Source of the DNA: Piezodorus guildinii
Lineage: Eukaryota > Arthropoda > Insecta > Hemiptera > Pentatomidae
DNA length: 64,000 nucleotides
Assembly (NCBI GenBank): GCA_023052935.1
Contig: CM041293.1
Location: 172,475,600 to 172,539,599, forward strand
Direction of reading: 5' to 3'
How positions within the stretch are numbered: position 1 is the first letter of the stretch; every line of letters begins with the position of its first letter. Made by a program: the position numbers and the translations under genes. Below the pieces are notes generated by a model. It saw nothing but the letters and a program-made list of their open reading frames with translations, searched no databases and was not told the origin of the DNA. Below, in pieces: positions 54,848-64,000 of the stretch.

Positions 54848-57478
54848 CTACTTATTAATTTTGCTCAAAATCTCAGCATAATGGTCATTCAAATTCTTCG
54901 TGTCTGTTTTGTAATTTATACTGTAGTTAATGTTTTCTGATATATATATTGCCTCTAAAATTTTTCTTCTAAAATCATTACTTTCTTTATGTATTACTAT
55001 AGTATTTTCAAAGTCAAATTGGTGTTTTTTATTTATTACATGTTGTACTAAAGCAGTCTTATTACTATCTTTTTCTTTATTTTTAACATCATTTTGGTGT
55101 TGATACATCCTATCCTTCAAGAACTGTTTTGTTTCACCAATATATACTGCAGGACAATTTACACATGGTATTTTATATACCATTCCAGATTGGGAGTTTT
55201 TTTCTATTTTATCTTTTAGCTCACTATAATAATTTTTTATTTTGTTTCTTGGTTTGAAGGCAAAAGTATATTCTTCCATATCATATAATTTGAAGGATTT
55301 TTTTATTTCTTCAGAAAGTCCCTTTATATAATTGCAGCTTTGGAATTTTTGGGTTGTCTTTAATTTGTTTATTTTTTCACCATTGCTATTATTTTTATTT
55401 TTAGTTCTAATATTCAATTCCCATATGGTTTTTACTATTTTTTTGGGGTAAAAATTTTCTGAAAAAATTTGAAAAACCTTTTCTTTGACCTTATTTAATC
55501 TTTCATTATCTGTAATTGTGATAACTTTTTTGCAAAAATTGTTTACTATATTGTACTTCATATGATACGGATGACATGAAAAATAGTTAAGAATTGTGTT
55601 ACTACAAGTTTCTTTTTTGGCCCATTCTGTGCTGATTCTTTCCTTTTTTCTAATCAACATCATATCTAGAAATCTTAATTTGCCTTCTTTTTCTATTTCC
55701 ATAGTAAACTTCAATCTTTCATGGTAATTATTAAGAGCTTTTAGGAAATCCCCTACTACATTCTTTTTTATTATGCAAAATATGTCATCAACATATTTTA
55801 CTAATAACTTTACTTTTATACCTGAATTTTTTAAAGCATTATTAATTAATTCATTCAATACCATACCTGACAAATATACTGATAAAACCCCACCCATTGG
55901 TAAACCAAATAATTGCCTATATATTTCACCTTTATATTTGAAAATTCCATTTTCGCAGCAAAGTTTTATCCCTTCCAGAAATATTTTTTTGTTTTTTATA
56001 TCCGTATCCAATTTTATTTCTTCCCATTTATCTTCTATTATTTTATACATTAATTTTAATGGAATATTTGTAAACAAAGATATTACATCATAGCTGACCA
56101 TAATTTCATCATTATCAATTTTTATATTATTAATTTTGCTTTTTACCTCCATAGCGTTTGCTACATCATACTCTTTACTTTTGTAAGAATTTTTGAAACT
56201 ATTTTTAAAATACTTTGATAAATTGTAAATTGGTCCATTTATTCCATTTACTATTGGTCTTAATGCTCTGTCCTCTTTATGAAGTTTTAACAATCCAAAC
56301 ATTCTGGGATGGTAACAATGTTTATTTATTAACTTTTTTGTTTGATTGTCTTCTATGAACTTATTCTTTTTTAATTTTTCTACATATTGCTTTATTTGTT
56401 TACCAATTTCGGGTAGTGGATCTGTTCTAATCCTTCTATATGTGTTTTCTTCATGGAGAATATGTTTCATTTAATTATCATAATCTTCATGTTTTATTAT
56501 TGCCACTCTTTTAGTTTTATCAGATTTTATTATTAATAGATCAGAATTTTTCTTTTTAAATTTTATCAATGCTTCTAAATCCTCTTTCCACTTTTTAAAT
56601 ACTTTATTTTCTTTATTACTTTTGTTTTTTAGGTTATCTATATAATTACCTATTTTTCTGATTATATTATTCCTTAAACTATTTTTATGATTATCACATG
56701 TATCCATATTTCTGAGAATTGTTTCTAAATCAGTTATTAAAATAATAATGTCCTTCCTAATGTCTTTGGGAAATATATTCACATTCTCACCTAAACTCAA
56801 AATATTAATGATATTATTTGGAATTTTTACATTAGTTAGATTTTCTACTAAATTCATTTTATACAAATTTTCGTATCTGTTAACAATTTCAAACTCAGTA
56901 GATTTCAAACAGAATCTAAACTTTGGATCAATATTATTACTAGAGACAAAGGTTTTGTTTAATTCTCTATTACTATTTTCTCTATTATATGGCTTATTAA
57001 TCTTTACTTTTATATTTCTTTTTAATTTATTCATTAGTTTAATTTTATATTCATCCATTAGTTTTTTCCTATTATCATTGATAAATTTTTCTATATTGTC
57101 TTTGTAATGAGGATATTGAGTTTTAAATTTTTCCACATTTTTATTAATATTTTTTATAATGTCATTTTTTAACCAAAAACTTTGTCTAATGTCCAAATTA
57201 AGAAATTCCTTAATTACTTTATCAAACATATTTACTTTATTTTGGCTTCTAATAAAATTACTATTGAATCTATTCTCAAGAGCTATTATTGGATTAATAA
57301 TATGTGGAGGGAATATTTCTTTACTTTTACATTCTTTTAAATAAAATATTTTACCTTCAGCTTTTACCATTTTTATACATAAAGAAATTATTTCAGTACT
57401 AATATCTATTTTAACATCTTTAAACAATGTTGAAAAACTATCTTTTAATTCCTTAAATGCTATATTAAATACTGCCAT
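54848..57478 (-). pseudogene. Penelope polyprotein (RT + GIY-YIG), one nonsense codon, unit 2
   Basis: Frame of 876 codons from the ATG at 57478, broken by a single TAA at codon 336 (56471-56473), where units 1 and 4 have AAA (Lys). Domains: a basic N-terminal region with LSLGENVNIFPK; a Penelope reverse transcriptase with RMFGLLKLHK, SYDVISLFTNIP (catalytic D464), GLPMGG and YVDD at 562-565; and a C-terminal GIY-YIG endonuclease with Y768, Y779-I-G, R790 and E842. A C-x2-C pair (772, 775) and an H-x5-H fit the zinc motif of Penelope endonucleases. The endonuclease cuts target DNA and the reverse transcriptase copies the RNA. As written the product is truncated before the catalytic core. Confidence 0.92.
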
Positions 57479-57608
57479 CTTGGATCTCAGTTCAGTTTAA
57501 TTAATTTTTATTATAATTAAGATTAGTTTGAATGAATAATTGTATTATTAGGTTCCTTTAATTAAAATGATCCTTTTCATTCAACTTATTTTATTTTCTT
57601 ATTTTTTT

Positions 57609-57646
57609 GTCCCTACGTTTCGGCTCTTTGCCATTCTCAAGGGATC
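57609..57646 (-). ncRNA. Hammerhead-like motif, Penelope unit 3
   Basis: Identical to the unit 1 motif. Confidence 0.45.
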
Positions 57647-58015
57647 TACAAAAAACATTTATTTTAAAATTAAAAGATACACAACATTATTTTTTTAAAA
57701 TTGTTATAAATCAATTTACATACCTCTTTATACTCCTTTATACACTCTATACAATATATAGATATATATTTTGTCATAATTGAGTAAAATAAAAATTAAA
57801 ACTATTATAGGCTGACCAGCCCTGTCCTGGTTGTTATCATCTACTGGATTAAAGAAATCTATTCCCTCACTCTTAACTATTGATATCCAAACTAATATAC
57901 ACACATATATTGTTTTATTATCTCCTCCTCAGTCAAGTCTACATTTATTTTCACAGCCAAAAATTTTTTTTTTTTTTAAAATTCTTTAATAAATTATTAT
58001 CATACATAAACATAT

Positions 58016-58019
<4 letters not shown>

Positions 58020-58083
<64 letters not shown>

Positions 58084-58091
58084 ACCCACAT

Positions 58092-58125
<34 letters not shown>
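58020..58125. repeat. (CA)n(TA)n tract, Penelope unit 3
   Basis: Shorter than in units 1 and 2. Confidence 0.95.
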
Positions 58126-58130
<5 letters not shown>

Positions 58131-58259
58131 AACACATAAACAAATATATTAATATCCAATTAAAAACAAGATAATTTACCTAACCATAAAATTCCAAATA
58201 TTATTCTATTATATTGTTATTTAAACTTTATTCCAGAAATTCCATTTATTTAAATTATA

Positions 58260-59171
58260 CTACTTATTAATTTTGCTCAAAATCTCAGCATAATGGTCAT
58301 TCAAATTCTTCGTGTCTGTTTTGTAATTTATACTGTAGTTAATGTTTTCTGATATATATATTGCCTCTAAAATTTTTCTTCTAAAATCATTACTTTCTTT
58401 ATGTATTACTATAGTATTTTCAAAGTCAAATTGGTGTTTTTTATTTATTACATGTTGTACTAAAGCAGTCTTATTACTATCTTTTTCTTTATTTTTAACA
58501 TCATTTTGGTGTTGATACATCCTATCCTTCAAGAACTGTTTTGTTTCACCAATATATACTGCAGGACAATTTACACATGGTATTTTATATACCATTCCAG
58601 ATTGGGAGTTTTTTTCTATTTTATCTTTTAGCTCACTATAATAATTTTTTATTTTGTTTCTTGGTTTGAAGGCAAAAGTATATTCTTCCATATCATATAA
58701 TTTGAAGGATTTTTTTATTTCTTCAGAAAGTCCCTTTATATAATTGCAGCTTTGGAATTTTTGGGTTGTCTTTAATTTGTTTATTTTTTCACCATTGCTA
58801 TTATTTTTATTTTTAGTTCTAATATTCAATTCCCATATGGTTTTTACTATTTTTTTGGGGTAAAAATTTTCTGAAAAAATTTGAAAAACCTTTTCTTTGA
58901 CCTTATTTAATCTTTCATTATCTGTAATTGTGATAACTTTTTTGCAAAAATTGTTTACTATATTGTACTTCATATGATACGGATGACATGAAAAATAGTT
59001 AAGAATTGTGTTACTACAAGTTTCTTTTTTGGCCCATTCTGTGCTGATTCTTTCCTTTTTTCTAATCAACATCATATCTAGAAATCTTAATTTGCCTTCT
59101 TTTTCTATTTCCATAGTAAACTTCAATCTTTCATGGTAATTATTAAGAGCTTTTAGGAAATCCCCTACTAC
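58260..59171 (-). pseudogene. Penelope ORF, C-terminal part, unit 3
   Basis: About 300 open codons covering the end of the reverse transcriptase thumb and the whole GIY-YIG endonuclease. The frame enters from the truncation point with no natural start. It contains no YVDD, which lies just upstream of the break. Identical to the matching part of unit 1 where compared. Confidence 0.9.
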
Positions 59172-59481
59172 ACTCTGAGTGAGGGAATAGATTTCTTTAA
59201 TCCAGTAGATGATAACAACCAGGACAGGGCTGGTCAGCCTATAATAGTTTTAATTTTTATTTTACTCAATTATGACAAAATATATATCTATATATTGTAT
59301 AGAGTGTATAAAGGAGTATAAAGAGGTATGTAAATTGATTTATAACAATTTTAAAAAAATAATGTTGTGTATCTTTTAATTTTAAAATAAATGTTTTTTG
59401 TAGATCCCTTGAGAATGGCAAAGAGCCGAAACGTAGGGACAAAAAAAATAAGAAAATAAAATAAGTTGAATGAAAAGGATC
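59172..59481 (+). mobile_element. Inverted piece of Penelope repeat region
   Basis: Reverse complement of about 50701-51006 of unit 1 (GAGTGAGGGAATAGATTTC... to ...GAATGAAAAGGATC), including the hammerhead-like motif on the plus strand at 59403-59440. A partial inverted copy at the 5' side is a known Penelope insertion pattern. Confidence 0.92.
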
Positions 59482-59730
59482 AGTACAGTACTAGAATCCC
59501 AGCGAAATTAGCCTTAGCAAATCGATCAAAACGATGAACCACCCACTGCAAGGCGATAGGAAATATAAAAAAAAACAACCAAAAGTTCTTACACATACTA
59601 AAAGACTGGCACTCAGCACATCCACCCTACTCTCCTCAACAGATTTTTTTTTTTTAAGACACAAAGAAACCAAGAGAATTAAATGAACGTTTTTCCGGGA
59701 ACTTATCATTTCCTAAATATAAGAATCTCT
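59482..59730. repeat. Second copy of flank segment F
   Basis: Matches 50388-50633 with many single-base insertions and deletions (CGATCAAAACGATG for CGATCAACGATG, GGCACTCAGCACATCC for GCACTCTGCCACATCC, TTTTTCCGGG for TTTTTCGGG). Confidence 0.85.
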
Positions 59731-60268
59731 TTAATTTTTATTATAATAAGATTAGTTTGACATGAATACTTGTATTATTAGTTCCTTAATAAAATGATCT
59801 TTTCATTCAAACTTATTTTTATATTTCTTATTTTTTTGTCCCTACGTTTCGGCTCTTTGCCATTCTCAAAGGGATCTACAAAAAACATTTATTTTAAAAA
59901 ATTAAAAGATACCACAACATATTTTTTTAAAATTGTTATAAAATCAATTATACATACCTCTTTATACTCCTTTATACACACTATACAATATAATAGATAT
60001 ATGAATTTGTCAAGATTGAGTAACATAAAAATTAAACTATATAGGCTGACCAGCACCTGGTCTTCCTGGTTTGTTATCATCTACTGGATTAAAGAAATCT
60101 ATATCCCGGGCCTCACTCTTAACTATAGATATCCCCAAACTAATATACACACATATATTGTTTTATAAATATACTCCTCCTCATTCAATGTCTACATTTA
60201 TTTTCACAGCCAAAAATTTTTCTTTAAAATTCTTTAATAAATTATTATCATACATAAACAAATACATA

Positions 60269-60269
60269 T

Positions 60270-60316
<47 letters not shown>

Positions 60317-60328
60317 CACACACACATC

Positions 60329-60367
<39 letters not shown>
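60269..60367. repeat. (CA)n(TA)n tract, Penelope unit 4
   Basis: Irregular: extra interruptions (CACAACACAC, CACATCACATAC) compared with the other units. Confidence 0.9.
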
Positions 60368-60371
<4 letters not shown>

Positions 60372-60504
60372 CATAAACACATAAACAAATATATTAATAT
60401 CCAATTAAAAACAAGATAATTTACTTAACCATAAAATTCCAAATATTATTCTATTATATTGTTATTTAAACTTTATTCCAGAAATTCCATTTATTTAAAT
60501 TATA

Positions 60505-63129
60505 CTACTTATTAATTTTGCTCAAAATCTCAGCATAATGGTCATTCAAATTCTTTGTGTCTGTTTTGTAATTTATACTGTAGTTAATGTTTTCTGATAT
60601 ATATATTGCCTCTAAAATTTTTCTTCTAAAATCATTACTTTCTTTATGTACTACCATAGTATTTTCAAAGTCAAATTGGTGTTTTTTATTTATTACATGT
60701 TGTACTAAAGCAGTCTTATTACTATCTTTTTCTTTATTTTTAACATCATTTTGGTGTTGATACATCCTATCCTTCAAGAACTGTTTTGTTTCACCAATAT
60801 ATACTGCAGGACAATTACACATGGTATTTTATATACCATTCCAGATTGGGAGTTTTTTTCTATTTTATCTTTTAGCTCACTATAATAATTTTTTATTTTG
60901 TTTCTTGGTTTGAAGGCAAAAGTATATTCTTCCATATCATATAATTTGAAGGATTTTTTATTTCTTCAGAAAGTCCCTTTATATAATTGCAGCTTTGGAA
61001 TTTTTGGGTTGTCTTTAATTTGTTTATTTTTTCACCATTGCTATTATTTTTATTTTTAGTTCTAATATTCAATTCCCATATGGTTTTTATATTTTTTTGG
61101 GGTAAAAATTTTCTGAAAAAATTTGAAAAACCTTTTCTTTGACCTTATTTAATCTTTCATTATCTGTAATTGTGATAACTTTTTTGCAAAAATTGTTTAC
61201 TATATTGTACTTCATATGATACGGATGACATGAAAAATAGTTAAGAATTGTGTTACTACAAGTTTCTTTTTTGGCCCATTCTGTGCTGATTATTTCCTTT
61301 TTTCTAATCAACATCATATCTAGAAATCTTAATTTGCCTTCTTTTTCTATTTCCATAGTAAACTTCAATCTTTCATGGTAATTATTAAGAGCTTTTAGGA
61401 AATCCCCTACTACATTCTTTTTTATTATGCAAAATATGTCATCAACATACTTTACTAATAACTTTACTTTTATACCTGAATTTTTTAAAGCATTATTAAT
61501 TAATTCATTCAATACCATACCTGACAAATATACTGATAAAACCCCACCCATTGGTAAACCAAATAATTGCCTATATATTCACCTTTATATTTGAAAATTC
61601 CATTTTCGCAGCAAAGTTTTATCCCTTCCAGAAATATTTTTTTGTTTTTTATATCAGTATCCAATTTTATTTCTTCCCATTTATCTTCTATTATTTTATA
61701 CATTAATTTTAATGGAATATTTGTAAACAAAGATATTACATCATAGCTGACCATAATTTCATCATTATCAATTTTTATATTATTAATTTTGCTTTTTACC
61801 TCCATAGCGTTTGCTACATCATACTCTTTACTTTTGTAAGAATTTTTGAAACTATTTTTAAAATACTTTGATAAATTGTAAATTGGTCCATTTATTCCAT
61901 TTACTATTGGTCTTAATGCTCTGTCCTCTTTATGAAGTTTTAACAATCCAAACATTCTGGGATGGTAACAATGTTTATTTATTAACTTTTTTGTTTGATT
62001 GTCTTCTATGAACTTATTCTTTTTTAATTTTTCTACATATTGCTTTATTTGTTTACCAATTTCGGGTAGTGGATCTGTTCTAATCCTTCTATATGTGTTT
62101 TCTTCATGGAGAATATGTTTCATTTTATTATCATAATCTTCATGTTTTATTATTGCCACTCTTTTAGTTTTATCAGATTTTATTATTAATAGATCAGAAT
62201 TTTTCTTTTTAAATTTTATCAATGCTTCTAAATCCTCTTTCCACTTTTTAAATACTTTATTTTCTTTATTACTTTTGTTTTTTAGGTTATCTATATAATT
62301 ACCTATTTTTCTGATTATATTATTCCTTAAACTATTTTTATGATTATCACATGTATCCATATTTCTGAGAATTGTTTCTAAATCAGTTATTAAAATAATA
62401 ATGTCCTTCCTAATGTCTTTGGGAAATATATTCACATTTTCACCTAAACTCAAAATATTAATGATATTATTTGGAATTTTTACATTAGTTAGATTTTCTA
62501 CTAAATTCATTTTATACAAATTTTCGTATCTTTAACAATTTCAAACTCAGTAGATTTCAAACAGAATCTAAACTTTGGATCAATATTATTACTAGAGACA
62601 AAGGTTTTGTTTAATTCTCTATTACTATTTTCTCTATTATATGGCTTATTAATCTTTACTTTTATATTTCTTTTTAATTTATTCATTAGTTTAATTTTAT
62701 ATTCATCCATTAGTTTTTTCCTATTATCATTGATAAATTTTTCTATATTGTCTTTGTAATGAGGATATTGAGTTTTAAATTTTTCCACATTTTTATTAAT
62801 ATTTTTTATAATGTCATTTTTTAACCAAAAACTTTGTCTAATGTCCAAATTAAGAAATTCCTTAATTACTTTATCAAACATATTTACTTTATTTTGGCTT
62901 CAATAAAATTACTATTGAATCTATTCTCAAGAGCTATTATTGGATTAATAATATGTGGAGGGAATATTTCTTTACTTTTACATTCTTTTAAATAAAATAT
63001 TTTACCTTCAGCTTTTACCATTTTTATACATAAAGAAATTATTTCAGTACTAATATCTATTTTAACATCTTTAAACAATGTTGAAAAACTATCTTTTAAT
63101 TCCTTAAATGCTATATTAAATACTGCCAT
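60505..63129 (-). pseudogene. Penelope polyprotein, multiple frameshifts, unit 4
   Basis: The protein of unit 2 in about six pieces. Small deletions are at about 60818, 60958, 61088, 61580, 62531 and 62901. Most remove one base and all shorten the sequence. The nonsense codon of unit 2 is absent here. A few true substitutions (for example GATTATTTCC for GATTCTTTCC near 61291, TATCAGTATCC for TATCCGTATCC near 61656) show that it is a distinct copy. All domains, including YVDD and GIY-YIG, are still recognisable. Confidence 0.9.
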
Positions 63130-63151
63130 CTTGGATCTCAGTTCAGTTTAA

Positions 63152-63660
63152 TTAATTTTTATTAAATTAAGATAGTTTGAATGAATAATTGTATTATTAG
63201 GTTCCTTTAATTAAAATGATCCTTTTCATTCAACTTATTTTATTTTCTTATTTTTTTGTCCCTACGTTTCGGCTCTTTGCCATTCTCAAGGGATCTACAA
63301 AAAACATTTATTTTAAAATTAAAAGATACACAACATTATTTTTTTAAAATTGTTATAAATCAATTTACATACCTCTTTATACTCCTTTATACACTCTATA
63401 CAATATATAGATATATATTTTGTCATAATTGAGTAAAATAAAAATTAAAACTATTATAGGCTGACCAGCCCTGTCCTGGTTGTTATCATCTACTGGATTA
63501 AAGAAATCTATTCCCTCACTCTTAACTATTGATATCCAAACTAATATACACACATATATTGTTTTATATCTCCTCCTCAGTCAAGTCTACATTTATTTTC
63601 ACAGCCAAAAATTTTTTCTTTTAAAATTCTTTAATAAATTATTATCATACATAAACATAT

Positions 63661-63740
<80 letters not shown>

Positions 63741-63747
63741 ACCACAT

Positions 63748-63796
<49 letters not shown>

Positions 63797-64000
63797 AACA
63801 CATAAACAAATATATTAATATCCAATTAAAAACAAGATAATTTACTTAACCATAAAATTCCAAATATTATTCTATTATATTGTTATTTAAACTTTATTCC
63901 AGAAATTCCATTTATTTAAATTATACTACTTATTAATTTTGCTCAAAATCTCAGCATAATGGTCATTCAAATTCTTGTGTCTGTTTTGTAATTTATACTG
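63152..64000 (-). mobile_element. Penelope-like element unit 5, cut by window end
   Basis: Repeat region (motif 63258-63295, tract 63664-63792) and the last 23 or so codons of the ORF (from 63931). One base is missing from ATTCTTCGTGTC near 63976. The array therefore continues beyond the window. Confidence 0.9.
63664..63792. repeat. (CA)n(TA)n tract, Penelope unit 5
   Basis: Similar in length to units 1 and 2. Confidence 0.95.

Larger units (their letters stand above)
54068..57500 (-). mobile_element. Penelope-like element unit 2 (3433 bp)
   Basis: Second head-to-tail unit. Its ORF (57478-54848) starts 22 bp from the boundary with unit 3 at 57501. It has the same repeat region, a tract at 54583-54714 and the hammerhead-like motif at 54176-54213. 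Confidence 0.92.
57501..59171 (-). mobile_element. Penelope-like element unit 3, 5'-truncated
   Basis: Contains the repeat region (motif at 57609-57646, tract at 58020-58125) and the C-terminal part of the ORF only. The unit stops at CCTACTACA (59171), where an inverted piece of repeat region begins. Truncation at the 5' end fits incomplete reverse transcription. Confidence 0.9.
59731..63151 (-). mobile_element. Penelope-like element unit 4 (about 3.42 kb)
   Basis: Complete in outline but with many small indels, densest in the repeat region 59731-60380. Motif at 59838-59876 (one extra A), tract at 60269-60367, ORF remnant at 63129-60505. Confidence 0.9.

Noticed and set aside
50388..59730. 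Segment F as a very long target site duplication of the Penelope array
   Set aside because: The second copy of F is again followed by a Penelope unit instead of unrelated host flank, so a larger duplication or assembly repeat explains it better.
51149..63792. Regularly spaced repeats that might be taken for a CRISPR array
   Set aside because: The spacing is 3.4 kb and the repeats are whole retroelement units with microsatellites. There are no short repeat-spacer units and the genome is eukaryotic.

Overview
The window is a transposon graveyard and nursery from an animal genome, almost certainly an arthropod. The sequence is AT-rich, full of (TA)n and (CA)n tracts, and carries Jockey-clade non-LTR retrotransposons (a clade known mainly from arthropods), a Ty3/gypsy LTR element with a tRNA-Leu-type primer site, Penelope-like elements, mariners, a Helitron candidate and tRNA-derived SINEs. 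I found no convincing host protein gene, rRNA gene or functional tRNA gene. Nothing supports bacterial features such as operons, ribosome binding sites or CRISPR.

Layout. Bases 1-10489 hold decayed repeats: a TIR element (7429-8245) with a diverged inverted relative at 2039-3320, SINE heads, microsatellites, and the minus-strand 3' end of an old Jockey-type element (8691-9170). Bases 10490-31922 are a direct tandem duplication of one 10.7 kb unit (10716 and 10717 bp). Each unit is a nested set: an old Jockey 3' end is split by a 5'-truncated non-LTR fragment (16-bp target duplication). That fragment is split by a full-length Jockey-type element (14-bp duplication). Its ORF1 is in turn split by an antisense gypsy-type element (4-bp duplication ATAA, 565-bp LTRs). 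The right-hand copy keeps the gypsy gag-pol frame and the Jockey ORF2 open. In the left-hand copy all three coding frames are broken by single-base changes in homopolymers.

Bases 31931-50387 are mixed debris: two copies of a foldback MITE, SINE copies, RTE-like tails, two internally deleted mariners, a possible hAT-like TIR pair, a Helitron candidate, CR1/Jockey tails, and a perfect 118-bp-arm palindrome that carries two opposed hammerhead-ribozyme-like motifs. Bases 50388-64000 are a Penelope-like array on the minus strand. It has two complete head-to-tail units of 3434 and 3433 bp, a 5'-truncated third unit capped by an inverted piece of the terminal repeat, a repeated flank, a fourth frameshifted unit, and the start of a fifth.

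The most unusual item is the gypsy element. Its Gag starts with a SAP-like domain and a coiled coil. Its Pol ends right after RNase H with no integrase, and the 3' end encodes, in a shifted frame, the C-terminal half of a TARG1/OARD1-type macro domain. The simplest reading is that a longer parent element carried a 3' macro-domain gene and that this copy lost integrase and the front of the macro domain in one deletion. The second notable item is the Penelope array. Each ORF starts 22 bp from a unit boundary, so the neighbouring repeat must supply its upstream region, and each repeat carries a hammerhead-like motif with a paired C3-to-U/G8-to-A change.
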